The position numbers and the translations under genes are program-made. Below, one piece after another: positions 35,804-48,400 of a DNA stretch of 64,000 bases. The notes below the pieces were generated by a model. It searched no databases and was not told the origin of the DNA. It saw only the letters and a list, made by a program, of their open reading frames with translations. Position 1 is the first letter of the stretch; each line of letters opens with the position of its first letter. The DNA is from Nocardia sp. NBC_01503 (lineage in GTDB: Bacteria; Actinomycetota; Actinomycetes; Mycobacteriales; Mycobacteriaceae): positions 1,674,001-1,738,000 of the forward strand of contig NZ_CP109596.1 of the NCBI RefSeq assembly GCF_036327755.1. The letters run 5' to 3'.

Positions 35804-36565
35804 ATGAGCTACGAGAACCTGTCCGGCCGCACCGCCGTCATCACCGGAGCCGCGAGCGGTATGGGCGAGGCGACCGCGCTGCTGCTGGCCCGCAATGGCG
35901 CCCGGGTGGCGCTGCTGGCCCGGCGCGCGGATCGACTGGAGACCCTGGTCGCCAAGATCGAGGCCGAGGGCGGGGTGGCGCTGGCGGTACCCGTCGATGT
36001 CACCGACGCCGCGAGTGTGAGCGCGGCGGCGGAGCTGGTGCACGCGGGCTTGGGCCCGGTGGATCTGGTGGTGAACTCGGCCGGTGTCATGCTGCCCAAC
36101 CCCATCGCGGCGGGTCGTGAGGACGAGTGGGTCCGCATGATCGACACCAATATCACCGGCGCGCTGCGCATCATCCGCGCGTTCGTACCGGATCTGCTGG
36201 CCGCCGCCGCGGCCGGGCGCACCGCCGATCTGGTGGATATCTCCTCCATCGGCGCGCACGTGACCTTCCCGGATTACGCGGTGTACGGGGCGACCAAGGC
36301 CGCGCTGACCCACCTGTCGGCGAGCCTGCGCACCGAATTGGGTTCGCGCCGGGTCCGGGTGACCAATATCGAACCCGGCCTGACCGATACCGAACTCGGT
36401 TCGCATATCGACAATCCGACGCTCAGCAGCGGTCTGGACAGCATGTTCTCCGCCATCGACGCGCTGGCGGCCGACGATATCGCCGATCTGATCGCGTACA
36501 CGACGAGCCGTCCCGCGCACGTAAATCTGCGGCAGCTCATCGTGCTTCCGACCCAGCAGGCGTGA
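35804..36565 (+). CDS. Short-chain dehydrogenase/reductase
   Basis: 253 residues, typical for a classical SDR. NAD(P) motif TGAASGMG (14-21), NSAG (91-94), and catalytic Ser148, Tyr161 and Lys165 (SSIG, YGATK) are all present. The arginine in LLARRADRL (~39-41) favours NADP(H). The ATG at 35804 has AAGGAG eight nucleotides upstream. It is divergent from the MmyB-type regulator gene, the usual partner arrangement. The last codons and stop lie inside the first unit of a 35-bp tandem repeat. Substrate unknown. Confidence 0.92.
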   Translation: MSYENLSGRTAVITGAASGMGEATALLLARNGARVALLARRADRLETLVAKIEAEGGVALAVPVDVTDAASVSAAAELVHAGLGPVDLVVNSAGVMLPNPIAAGREDEWVRMIDTNITGALRIIRAFVPDLLAAAAAGRTADLVDISSIGAHVTFPDYAVYGATKAALTHLSASLRTELGSRRVRVTNIEPGLTDTELGSHIDNPTLSSGLDSMFSAIDALAADDIADLIAYTTSRPAHVNLRQLIVLPTQQA

Positions 36566-36715
36566 GGCCGAGCCGCGTTCCGCCGACCCCGCATGACTGA
36601 GGCTGAGCCGCGTGCCGCCGACCCCGCAGGCGTGCGGCTGAGCCGCGTGCCGCCGACCCCGCAGGCGTGCGGCTGAGCCGCGTGCCGCCGACCCCGCAGG
36701 CGTGCGGCTGAGCCG
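36556..36715 (+). repeat. 35-bp tandem repeat, about 4.6 copies, starting in the SDR 3' end
   Basis: Units start at 36556, 36591, 36626, 36661 and 36696 (the last is 20 bp). Units 3 and 4 are identical; units 1 and 2 have a few changes. Each contains a GGCTGAGCCG-like near-palindrome. Unit 1 includes the last codons of the SDR gene and its stop codon. The array ends 14 bp before the M28 peptidase start. There are no spacers, so it is not a CRISPR array. Confidence 0.95.
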
Positions 36716-36729
36716 ATTGCCCGGCCCGC

Positions 36730-39006
36730 ATGCCTACTATCGATCTCATGCGGGTGGGACGAGGGCTTTCGGGGTTGCTGGCATTCGCGATACTGCTGGC
36801 GGTGGTGGTGGCCGCCGCCTGGCAGGGCCAACCGCACGGTTATCGCGACGAGTCCGCGGCGCCGGGGGTGTTCAGCGCGGGGCGGGCCTTCAAGACGGTC
36901 CAGGAAATAGCCCGCGCACCGCATCCGGTGGGCACCGCCGAACATGACCGGGTGCGTGACTATCTCGCGGGTGAGCTGCGAAAGCTGGGCCTGGAGACCG
37001 ATATTCGCGAGGGTGTGGGGCGCTGGCCGGGAGACTTCAAGCCGGATAACGCCGGACTCGGCAGGGTCGCCAATATCGTCGGCACGCTGAAGGGTTCGAA
37101 TCCGACCGGCACGGTTTATCTGGTGGCGCACTACGATTCGGTCCCGCCGGGCCCGGGCGCGAATGATGACGGGGTCGGTGTCGCGGCCATTCTGGAGACG
37201 GTGCGCGCACTGCGCGACAGCGAGAACGGACTGCGCAACAATGTGGTGGCCCTGCTCACCGATGGCGAGGAGCCCGGGCTGCTCGGCGCGGAAGCCTTCG
37301 TGGCGGCGGGAGACTACGACCGCCATGGCGTGGTGATCAATCATGACGCACGCGGTGCGGGCGGGCCACCGCTGCTCTGGCGGATCACCTCCCCGGATGG
37401 CGGACTGATCGGGGCGGCCAGGGACGCGCCGTATCCCAATACCGATTCGCTGACCACCACGCTGGCGGGTGCGGGCGTCTCCAGCACCACCGATTTCGTG
37501 GCCTTCGACAAGGCCGGGCTGCCGGTACTGGATTGGGCCTACGCCGGTGACAGCGCCTACTACCACAATCCCAAAGACGATCCCGCGCATGTGGATCTGG
37601 CGACCGTACAGCAGCTGGGCGAGAATACGCTCGCGCTGACAAGGGATTTCGGTGAAAGGGATCTGGCAGATTCGTCCGATCGCTCGAATCCGGCATATTT
37701 CGCACTGCCTTTCGGGGTGCTGGTGGTGCTGCCCGCCTGGGTGATCATCGCGCTCGCGGTGCTGTCACTACTGCTGGTCGGCTGGGTGATCCGGCAGGTG
37801 CGGCGCAATGGCGAGGCTTCGATCAAGGGTGTGATCGGTGCCGCCGCGGTGACATTGGCCGCCGCGCCACTCGCGGTGGGCGCGACCTACGGGCTGTGGT
37901 GGCTGGTGCAGCGCATCCGGCCCGAGTACCGGGCCTGGCCGGTGGATCCGTATCGGCCCGAGTTCTTCCAGGCCGCCATGCTGGTGCTGACGGTCTGCGT
38001 ACTCACCGCCTGTTATGCCTCGGCGCGCCGCTGGTTCGGCGCGACCGCCGCCGCCGTCGGGGTGCTCACGGGTGTGGTGGCGGCGGGGGCCGGGACGACG
38101 GTGTACTCCCCCGCCGCGGCCGAGATGTTCGTACTTCCGGGGTGTGCCGCCGCGCTCGGGGTGGCGCTGACCTTCCTGCTGCCGGATCGCTGGCGGCTCC
38201 TCGCATTGACCGTCTTGCTGCTCCCGGCGGCCGTATTCCTGGGCTGCAATGTGTGGTTCGGTATGCAGGCCGGGCTGATGACCGCGCCGTTCACAGCGGT
38301 GCCGCTGGTGGCGCTGCTCGGCGGATTACTGCTGCTGACGCTCATCCGGAGTTGGCCGCAGCGGCGCGGCTGGACCGTTCCGGCGCTGGCGCTGGTGCTG
38401 GCCATCGTGCTGACCGCCGTCGGGCAGGCCGTGGACCGCTTCGATGTGGAGCATCCGCGCGTGGCACAGGTGGCGTACGCATTGGACGCGGATCGGCAAC
38501 AGGCGCAATGGATGTCGGTGCTGCCGCCCGATGACTGGACGCGCACCTTCCTGAGCGACCACGCACCCGGCGCGCCCTACGCCGACCTGTTCCCCAGCGT
38601 GCGGGCCAGCGGAAAGGCGGTGGTGGAGAACCTCACCGCACCGACCGCCGAAATCATCTCCGACGCCACCGATTCCGGGCAGCGCACGATCAAACTGCGG
38701 CTGCGCTCCACGCGCGGTGCGACCCGAATCGATCTGCACTGGGCGAACGCTCCCACCTCGATCCGGGTGGCGGGTCGCGAGGTAACTCCCGTGCCGCACA
38801 AGAGTTTCAGCTTCGTGGCGCCACCGGCCGAGGGCATCGAGGTCGAGCTGGTCGCCCCGGCGGGCGCGCTCGCGCTCACCCTCGCCGACTACACCTACCT
38901 CCCCGATTCGAAACTGACCCAGGGTGCGGGCGGCGGCCATCCCGATGACACCTACTTCCGTCAGGACAGTTCGGCGGTGGTCTTCACCGAGGTGCGGGGT
39001 CTCTGA
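36730..39006 (+). CDS. Membrane-bound M28-family zinc peptidase
   Basis: 758 residues. A first membrane helix (~14-31) leads to an extracytoplasmic M28 domain: H134/D136 (AHYDSVPPGPG), D146 (NDDGVG), catalytic E180 with E181 (TDGEEPGLLGAEAF), and the late His in YYHNPKDDPAHVD. The C-terminal half has about eight membrane helices (~330-570) and a soluble end (~590-758). This resembles FXNA/Pff1-type aminopeptidases of vacuolar or secretory membranes, here expected at the cell membrane. An alternative start is the ATG at 36748. Substrate unknown. Confidence 0.85.
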   Translation: MPTIDLMRVGRGLSGLLAFAILLAVVVAAAWQGQPHGYRDESAAPGVFSAGRAFKTVQEIARAPHPVGTAEHDRVRDYLAGELRKLGLETDIREGVGRWPGDFKPDNAGLGRVANIVGTLKGSNPTGTVYLVAHYDSVPPGPGANDDGVGVAAILETVRALRDSENGLRNNVVALLTDGEEPGLLGAEAFVAAGDYDRHGVVINHDARGAGGPPLLWRITSPDGGLIGAARDAPYPNTDSLTTTLAGAGVSSTTDFVAFDKAGLPVLDWAYAGDSAYYHNPKDDPAHVDLATVQQLGENTLALTRDFGERDLADSSDRSNPAYFALPFGVLVVLPAWVIIALAVLSLLLVGWVIRQVRRNGEASIKGVIGAAAVTLAAAPLAVGATYGLWWLVQRIRPEYRAWPVDPYRPEFFQAAMLVLTVCVLTACYASARRWFGATAAAVGVLTGVVAAGAGTTVYSPAAAEMFVLPGCAAALGVALTFLLPDRWRLLALTVLLLPAAVFLGCNVWFGMQAGLMTAPFTAVPLVALLGGLLLLTLIRSWPQRRGWTVPALALVLAIVLTAVGQAVDRFDVEHPRVAQVAYALDADRQQAQWMSVLPPDDWTRTFLSDHAPGAPYADLFPSVRASGKAVVENLTAPTAEIISDATDSGQRTIKLRLRSTRGATRIDLHWANAPTSIRVAGREVTPVPHKSFSFVAPPAEGIEVELVAPAGALALTLADYTYLPDSKLTQGAGGGHPDDTYFRQDSSAVVFTEVRGL

Positions 39007-39398
39007 TGGCGGCGCAGGTAGCGGCCGGTGAGACTGTCGCGCGGCATGCCCCGTGATGTCCGCACCCTGGTCGGTGTGCGGTGACGACCACATGCCGCTT
39101 CTCGGCGGTCCGTCCAGCACGATGTCCTTCTCGCGCTGTGCCGGTTCGCGGTGAGCCGCGGCACGTTGTACATCTCGGTCATGGTGCCGACGGTGCTACG
39201 CCGCCCCGGAAGCGGCGGCCGCTGGCGCAGCGCCGGGGTGGCGGGCAGATAGTCGATGCGATCCACATCCGGTCGCTCGGTCTGGCCGATGCGCCGCCGG
39301 GTGTAGGTGGAGAGCCCGTCCAGCAGGCGCTGACAGCCCTCGTCGTACAGCACATTCATGGCGAGCGAGGATTTCCCGGAGCCGGACAAACCGGTGAT
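39007..39398 (-). pseudogene. Internally deleted UvrA-type ABC protein remnant
   Basis: Read on the minus strand directly after the NRPS stop codon: ITGLSGSGKSSLA (Walker A), LYDEG, RLLDGLSTYTRRRIGQ, ERPDVDRIDYLP, RPPLPGRRSTVGTMTE. These match the N-terminal ATPase segment of UvrA paralogues. About 85 residues in, the similarity stops. After ~35 unrelated residues a typical UvrA C-terminus appears (MPRDSLTGRYLRRHQ). The middle (~600 or more residues) and the true N-terminus are missing. UvrA-like proteins include self-protection factors in some antibiotic clusters (DrrC type), but whether this one was such is inference. Confidence 0.8.
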
Positions 39399-39404
39399 CG
39401 ATAC

Positions 39405-42400
39405 TCACGCTCGGTGCCACCGCCGGATCAGGGTCTGTGCGATGACCTCGAGCGGTACGGCGGCGGCCATACCCATATGCGTGGCATCGACCGCGATATC
39501 GGTGACGGCTCCGGTGATGTGCTCGGTCCAACTCGCCGCCGGGCAGCGCTCGCGATCAGGGTTCCGGGTGGCCGTGAAGTGCAACAGATCGCCCTCGTAC
39601 AGCCCGCTCGGGATCCCGGGCACCTGCCGGGTGAGCGCGGTGGTCGCGCGCTCCACCAGGTCCGCCGGGAAGTTCTCGGCCGCCCGCACGAGGGACTCCA
39701 TGGCGCGCAGTTCCGCCCAGGCCGACTCCGTATCGGCCGTGGACTGCCGGTCGGTGCCGTCCACAACGGCGGTATCCATGAGGGCGAGCAGTGCCACGTC
39801 CGCACCGAGAAGCTGTAGCCGCACGGCGATTTCGTGCGCGATGCGGCCACCCAGCGACCACCCCAGCAGGCGGTACGGGCCGCTCGGCTGGATCTCGAGG
39901 ATCTCCTCCACATAGCGCTCGGCATAGTCGCCCAGGGTGGCGAGCGGCTCCTCATCGCAGACCACCCATGGGTCCTGGAGGCCGTAGAGCGAGACCTCCG
40001 GATCTAGATGGGCGAGCAGGCCGGCGTACGGCCAGGCCAGACCGCCGCCCGGGTGGATACAGAAGAGCGTCTCGGGACCCGTGCGGCGCAGCGGCAGTAC
40101 CACCGCGAACGACTCGTTCGCCACCGCGTCCCCGAATCGCTCATCCATTCGGCGAGCCAGCGCGGCGACCTTCGGCGCCTCGAAGAGATCCCGCAGGGTG
40201 ACGGACCCGTCCAGGCGCGCGATCGCCTGGGCGGCGGTGAGGGAGTTGCCGCCGAGCGCGAAGAAGTCATCGTCGAGGCCGACTCGCTCCACGCCCAGCA
40301 GTTCCGAGAAGACCTCTCCCACTTGCTTTTCCGCAGGGGTGACGAGCGGACGATACTCGATTCCGGACTGCGGCGGCGGGGGCAGGGCGGCTCGATCCAC
40401 CTTGCCGCTCGCCAGCAGCGGCAGCCGATCGAGCAGAACGACGGTCGGCAGCAGATACTCCGGAAGGCGTTGCGCCGCAACCTTGGTGAGCACGGCTGGA
40501 TCGAGGACGCGATCGCCCTCCGCGACCACATAGGCGACCAGCGATGGCCCCGCGGGGCCATCGACCCGGGCCGCGACCACATGGGCGACGCCGGGCGCCA
40601 CCGCCACCGCCGCCTCGATCTCGCCCAGCTCCACGCGCATACCGCGCACCTTGATCTGGAAGTCCATGCGGCCCTGATGAATCAGCTCACCGTCGAGGGT
40701 CCAGGTGACGAGATCGCCTGTGCGATACAGGCGTTCACCCGGCGGTCCGAACGGATCGGCGACGAAACGGGCCGCGGTGGCCGCACTCCGGCGCAGATAG
40801 CCGCGCGCGACCCCGGCCCCGCCGATGTACAGCTCACCCGTCGCACCGACCGGCACCGGTCGCAGACACCGATCCAGGGCGTAACAACGCACCCCCACCG
40901 CCGGTCCGCCGATGGTGATCGGCCCATCGCCGTGCAGTGGAGCGCTCATGGCCGCGAGCACCGTGGTCTCGGTGGGTCCGTAGCCATTCATCAGCAGATG
41001 AGATCGGCCCCAGCCGGCGGCCACCGCGGGTGGGCAGGACTCGCCACCGGTGACAATGGCCGACAACTCGGGCAGATCACTCGGATCGGTGCAGGCCAGC
41101 ACCGCGGGTGTCACGAACGCATGGGTCACCCGCTCATTGCGCATGAACTCGGCCAGCGCCGCGCCCGCGTAGGCGTCCGGTGGCGCGACGACCAGGGTGG
41201 CCGCCGCACCGGCCGCGAGCATCAGCTCCCAGATCGATACGTCGAAGGTCGGTGCGGCCAGGCACAGCACGCGGTCGCCTCGGCCCACATCGATCGAGTG
41301 GGCCTGCGCCGCCGCCATATTCGCGAGACCGGCATGACTGACAACGACACCCTTGGGCAGTCCGGTCGACCCGGAGGTGTGAATGACGTAGGCCGCATTG
41401 CCGATTCGCGCCCGCCGGGCGACGGCCTGGCCCGCGACCGCCTGGTCGGGCCGGGATTCGGCGGGGGTTCCCTCGGCGGACAGGACAATCAGGTCGACGG
41501 AGTGCGTGGCGAAGGCGGCGCGATCGGGTGCGGTGGCGATAACCACCCGGGCGCCCGCGTCCCGAATCACATCGGCGATTCGAGCGGACGGGAAGCCCGG
41601 ATCCACCGGCATGAAGGCGGCACCTGATTTGGCGACCGCCCAGCACGCGACCACCCAGGCCAGTGAGCGCGACATACCCAGGGCCACTACATCTTCCGGT
41701 CCGATACCGGCGGCGATGAGGCCGCGTGCCAATTCATCGGCGCGGTTGTCGAGTTCACGATAGGTGAGGGCCAGGTCGCCGCTGCGGACGGCCTCGATCT
41801 CGGGGGCCCGGCGCACGGCCGCCACCAGCAGATCCGGCAGCAGCAGTTCGGCGCCGGCCGAGCGGGTGTGATTCCAGTCCTGGATGATTCGGCGATGCTC
41901 GGACGCGTCGAGCATCGACAGTCGCGCCATCGAGGTCAGCGGATCGGCGCATACCCGGTCGAGCAGGAGCGCGTAACGCCGGGCCAGGGCCGCGATGGTG
42001 ACCTGATCGAAGAGATCCGTCGCGTACTGGACGCGCACCGACAGACCGGAATCGGACTGGGTGACAACGAATTCCAGATCGAAGCGCGCCGTCGGCGACG
42101 CCAGCTCGACCGGTTCGGCGCGCAGGCCGGGCAACTCCAGCCGCACCGGGCCGAGATTCTGAAGCGTCAGCAATACCTGGAACAGCGGATGCCGAGCGCG
42201 CGACCGCGGTGGATCGAGTGCCTCCACCACCTGTTCGAAGGGCAGTTCGGCGTGCGCGAAAGCGGCCAGGTCGATACCGCGCACCTGCTCGAGGAACGCC
42301 GAGAACGATTGCGCCACCGGCACATCCGTACGCAGGACGAGGGTATTGACGAACATACCCACCAGATCGTCCAGCGCCGCCTCACCGCGCCCCGCAACCG

Positions 42401-45400
42401 GCGTGCCGATGGCGATGTCACCGTCACCGGTCCACGCCGCCAACAGCATTGCCAGACCGGCGTGCAGGACCATGAACAGCGAGGCGTCATGTTCGAGCGC
42501 GACAGCGCGCAGCCGTCGCATCGTCTGCTCCGGAATCTCGCACGTCACCGTCGCACCGGCGTGCGATGCGGTCAGCGGCCGTGGGCGATCAGTCGGCAGC
42601 CTGAGCTCGGTGGGCAGCCCCGCGAGGGTGCCTGTCCAGTAGGCGATCTGGCGTGACATCTCCGATTCGGCATCGTCGGGCGAGCCGAGCACCGCCCGTT
42701 GCCACAGCGTGTGGTCGGCGTACTGCACCGTCAACTCGGGCCACTCCGGCCGCATGCCCCGGCATGCGGCCGAGTACGCGGTCACGAGATCACGGGCCAA
42801 CGGCGCGAGCGAATACCCGTCCGCATTGGCATGGTGAATCACGAAGGCCAGCAGCCACTCCCGCGCGGGCACGCCGGGCTCGTCGATGGTGAACAGTGCG
42901 GTGCGCACCGGTACCTCGGCGGTCAGATCGAAAGGCCGCGAACAGAACTCCCACAGCTCTTCGCCCACGCTCGCGCGATCGTTGGTCCGCACCTGCACCG
43001 CGCCCGCATCGAACTCGTCCTCGACCGCTCCGGCACGGGATTCGGTGTCGACGGCCAATACTCGCTGCCATCCCACACCGTCGGACTCCGGATAGCAGGT
43101 CCGCAGGGTTTCATGCCGGGCGATGACCGCGCGCACCGCGGTCACCATGGCCGCGGTATCCAAACTGCCGGTCAGGCGCAGTACGAGTGGAATGTGGTAC
43201 GCCTCGGACTCCGGATCGAGGCGGTTCAACAGCCACAGCCGCTGCTGGGCGAAGGAGAGCGGAATACGCTCGGGGCGGGCCATGGCGGTCAACGGGATGC
43301 GCGCCGAAGGCGATGCGTCCGCCAGGCGCGCGGCCAATGCCGTCACGGTCGGCGCGTCGAAGATGGTGCGTACCGGAACCCGGTCACCCAGTTCCGCACC
43401 GAGTCGCGCCGCCACCCGGGTGGCGCTGAGCGAGTTGCCGCCGAGCCGGAAGAAGTCGTCGTCGAGGCCGATCCGATCGACCCGCAGGACCTCACCGAAG
43501 ACCCGCGCCACCACCCGTTCGGTACCGCTGCCCGGTGCCCGGAACGGTTCGGTCTCGAGCGCGGGCGCGGGCAGCGCCGCCCGATCCACCTTGCCGCTCA
43601 CGGTCAGCGGCAGCTGTTCGCAGCGTATGAAGGCGGACGGCACCAAATGGTCCGGCAGCCGGTCCGCAACCGCCGCGCGCACCGCCGCGACACTCGAATC
43701 GGGCGCGTCGGCGGTCGTCAGGTAGGCCACGATGCGCGGGTCGCCCGGGACGTCCTCGCGAATCATGACCGCGGCCCGGGCGACACCGGGTGCGCTCGCG
43801 ACGGCGGCCTCGATCTCACCGAGTTCGATGCGCATACCGCGCAGCTTCACCTGATCATCGGTGCGGCCCACGAATTCCAGTGCGCCCGCGGCATTCCAGC
43901 GGACCGAATCACCGGTGCGGTACATGCGGCCGGGCGCGAAGGGATCGGGCAGGAAGCGCAGGGCGGTCAGGTCCGGGCGGGCGTGGTAGCCGCGCGCCAC
44001 ACCCGGGCCCGCGATATACAGCTCACCGGTCACCCCGGTGGGGACGGGATTCAGGCAGGCGTCCAGGACATAGCAGCGCATACCCGTCGCCGGGCCACCC
44101 AGCGTCACTCGGTGGCCCGGAACATACGGTGCGCTCAGATTCGAGATGATGGTGGTCTCGGTGGGCCCGTACGCGATCAACAGCGTGCGACCGGCGCACC
44201 AGCGGGCGGCGAGCGCGGGGGTGACCACCTCACCGCCGGTCACCAGTACGCGCAGCCGCGCGGCCGCCAGCTCATCCGGATCCATACCCGCGAGCACGGC
44301 CGGGGTGAGGAAGGCGTGCGTAATCCGTTCCCGGCACAGCAGATCGGTGAGTTCGGACCCGCCATACACGTCGGGGTCCGCGACCACCAGGGTCGCGGCG
44401 GCACCCAGGGCCAGCAGCACCTCCCACACCGAGGCGTCGAAGCTCTGCGAGGCCACCGCCAGCACGCGTGAATCCCGCCTCGGCGCACAGTTCGCGGCCT
44501 GGGCGGCGACCGTATTGGCAAGGCCCGCATGGGTGATCACCACGCCCTTTGGCACACCCGTCGACCCCGATGTGAAGATCACATAGGCCGCGTCGTGCAA
44601 CCGCAGATTCCGGAGTCGCTCATTACCCGTGACGACGCCCGGAGAGGTCGCGGCCAGCTCGGCGGCTGTCGCCGGATCATCGACCGTCAGCCACGCCGAG
44701 GGCGACTCGGGCAGCGCGCCACCGACCTCGACGGTGGTAAGGCCCAGTGCCACACCGGTATCCGCGAGCATATGGGCAATGCGTTCGCGCGGATGGCGGG
44801 GTTCGACGGGGAGATAGGTCGCACCGGATTTGGCCACCGCCCAGAGGGCGACCACCCACTCCACCGAGCGGCGCATGGCGACCGCGACCACATCGCCCGG
44901 GCCGATACCGCGGCGAATCAGACTGCGAGTCAAGCGATTCGACTGTTGATCGAGCTCCCGATAGGTGAGGGTGCGATCACCACAGGCCACCGCGACGGCC
45001 TCCGGAGCCAGGGCCACGGCACGGCACATCAGGCCGGGGAGATTGATGTATGTCGCACAACCGGTCTTGTTCCAGGAGTGCAGGATGCGTCGGCGCTCCA
45101 CCGGCGCGAGCACCTCGATCGCGTGCACCGGGCGATCCGGCGCGGCGGCGGCCTGGGCCAGCACCCGGCCGAATCGGTCCAGTAGCGCCGCCGCCGTCTC
45201 GGCGTCGAAGAGCGCGGTGTCATAGCGCAGGGTCAGGGCGAGAGTCGAATCACGCTCCGCCACTTCGAATTCCAGATCGAAACGGACATTCGTGGTGCGC
45301 GGCGGGACCGGCTCCACCCGGACACCGGGCAGGCGCAGTTCGGTCGTACCGAAGTTCTGATAGGCCAGCACGATCTGGAAGAGCGGATGCCGGGCGGCGG

Positions 45401-48400
45401 AGCGGGGCAGTTCGAGCGCCTCGACTATGCGCTCGAAGGGAGCGCGCGCGTGCGCGAAGGCGTCCACATCGATATCGCGGACTCGGGACACCAACTGGTC
45501 GAAGGATGCGGCGGCCTCGACCGGGACCCGCAGCGCCACCGGGTTGACGAACATGCCGACGAGATCATCGAGGCCCGGATGCTCGCGTCCGGCAGTCGGG
45601 GTGCCGATGACGATATCCGCGGTTCCGGAGAGCCGGGCCAGCAACACGGCCAGCGCGGAGTGCGTCACCATGAAGAGTGAGGCGCGGTGCCGCCGTCCGA
45701 TCGCCCGGAGCGCGTCCGTAATATCCTGCGGTACAACGGCATCTACGCTGCCACCGGTATGCCGGGCGAGCTCGGGGCGCGGACGATCCAGCGGGATCGG
45801 AAGTTCGATCGGCGCATCGTCGAGCACTCGAACCCAGTACGCCAGTAGCCTGTTCAGCTCGGAGTCCGGATCATCGGCCGCACCCAGCGCGGCATGCCGG
45901 CCTACAGCGTAATCCGCGTACTGCATGGGTAGCGCGGACCATTCGGGCGCACCGCCGATCGCCCTGGCGGTGTACGCGATGGCGAGATCGCGGGCGAGCG
46001 GACCGAGCGAGAAGCCATCGGCGTTCACGTGGTGCACGACCAGGGCCAGCACCCAACCGGAGCAGCCTCCGGTCTCCTCGATCGCGAACAGCCGGGCCCG
46101 AATCGGGGGTGCCGTCGCGAGATCGAATGGCTCGCTCTCGAATTCGGCCAGTGCCCGATCCAGTCGTTCCGGCGCCACCCGGCACAGTTCGAGTGTGACC
46201 GTATCCTCCTGCGCCACCGCCTGATACGGTTCCCCGTCCTGCTCGGGGAACCAGGTGCGCAGCGCTTCGTGCCGTCGCAGCACATCGGTGACGGCGGCCG
46301 ACAGCGCACTCACATCGAGGGCGCCGGTCAGTCGGACGGCCAGCAGAATGTGATAGGCCGCGCCCGCGCCGAAGCGATCCAGCAGCCATATTCCCTGCTG
46401 CGCGAAGGAGAGTGGCACCCGCTCCGGCCTGGTGCGCACGGCACCGGACATCGGATCGAACGGCGCGTTCACCCCCCGCGCCGCCAGCAATCCGGCCAGC
46501 CCCGCCACGGTCGGCTCCTCGAACAGCGACCGCAGCTCCAGATCGATGCCGACCGCGCCCAGTGCGGCCACTACCCGGGTGGCGCTGAGCGAATTACCGC
46601 CGAGGGCGAAGAAATCGCCGCCGCCGCCGATCCGATCCACACCGAGCACGTCGGCGAACACCCGCGCCACGGCTTGTTCGAGCGAGGTCCGCGGCGGCCG
46701 GAACTCCTCGGGCGTTCGTACCGGGACGGGCAGTGCCGCCCGATCCACCTTTCCGGTGATCGTGAGCGGAAGCCGTTCCAGCACGGTCACGGTCGCGGGC
46801 AGATACTGATCGGGCAGTGCGCGCGCCAACTCCGCAGGCACCTCGGCGGGGTCCACCGCGACCGCCGCCTTCGGCACCACGTATGCGACCAGTTCCGGCT
46901 CACCCGGCCCGGTCTGCCCGGCCGCGGGAGCCGGGGTATGCACGGTGACCACGGCATCACTCACCTCCGGCAGCGCCGTGAGTGCCGCCTCGATCTCGCC
47001 GAGTTCGAGGCGGACGCCGCGAATCTTGACCTGGAAGTCATCGCGGCCGTGGAAATCCAGTTCGCCATCGCCCCGCCAGCAGCCGAGATCGCCGGTGCGA
47101 TACATGCGATCACCGGTGTCGGCGAAGGGGTTGGACAGGAAGCGGGTGGCGGTGAAGCCGGGACGCCGGTGGTAACCGCGCGCCAAACCCGTTCCGGCGA
47201 CGTAAATTTCACCGATCACGCCCGGCGGGACGGGGCGCAGCCGCCCGTCCAGGACATAGCAGCGCGCACCCACGACGGGCCCGCCGATGGATACGGTGGT
47301 GTCGGCCCGCAGCGGCAGGGTGACGCTCGCCCAGATGGTGGCCTCGGTCGGACCGTAGACATTGACGAAACACCTTCCGGCGGACCATAGTTCGACCAGC
47401 TCCGGCGGGCAGGTCTCACCGGCGGTGGCGAGTAGACACAGCTCGGGCAGCCGCTCGGGATCGGTGAGGGTGGCCAGCACACGCGGGGTGAGCATGGCGT
47501 GGGTAACGCGCTCGCGCTCCAGCAGATCAAGGAGCGCGTCACCGGCGTACGCCCAGGCCGGGGCGATCACCAGGGTCGCCCCGGATCCCAAGGCCAGCAG
47601 CAGTTCCCATATCGAGGCGTCGAAGCCGGGCGAGGCCACCGCGAGCACTCGGGCCTGCGGATCGGAGTCACAGCGCTGCGCCTGGGTCACCAGCACATCG
47701 GCGAGGCCGCCGTGAGTAATGGTGGCGGCCTTGGGGATTCCGGTCGATCCGGAGGTGTACATGACATACGCGGGATGGGATAGGCGCAGCGGTCGTACCC
47801 GATCGGCATCGGTGATCGGGGGCAACTCCGACTCCACCGGCTCGTCCGGATCGATGAGCAGCCAGCCGCCGCTCGCCAGTGCGGGCAGGTCAGCGCGGCG
47901 GCGATCGGTGGTGATCCCCATGGCCGCGGCGGAATCCGCCAGCATCAGTCCGATGCGCTCGGCAGGGGTGTTCGGGTCGATGGGCAGATAGGCCGCACCG
48001 GTGTACGCGACCGCGCAGACGGCGACCACCCACTCCGGGGAGCGGGGCAGCGCCACCGCGACGATGTCCTCCGGCCCGGCGCCGAGGGCGATCAGCCTGC
48101 GCGCCAACTGGTTCGCGCGATCGGTCAGCTCGCGGTAGGTGAGCGAACCACCCTCACCCGTCACCGCCCGCGCATCGGGGTTGTAGGCCGCCGCACGGGT
48201 CAGCAGGTGCGGCAGCGTGACCGCGATCGCCTGACTGGTGTCATTCCATTCGCGCAGCAGCCGGCGCTCATGGGCGGAGAGCAGATCGATATCCCCGACC
48301 GGGACAGCCGAATCGCCCGCGATATGGTCCAGCACCCGGGCCAGTCGGTGAGCCAGGGCCTGTACGGCGCCCTCCTGGAACAGGTCGGTGGCGTACTGCA

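Noticed and set aside
36556..36715. Possible CRISPR array
   Set aside because: Repeats are directly contiguous with no variable spacers and no cas genes nearby; the first unit is part of the SDR gene.
36537..36749. 70-codon minus-strand frame with repeated peptide
   Set aside because: Its repetitive peptide only reflects translation of the 35-bp tandem DNA repeat.
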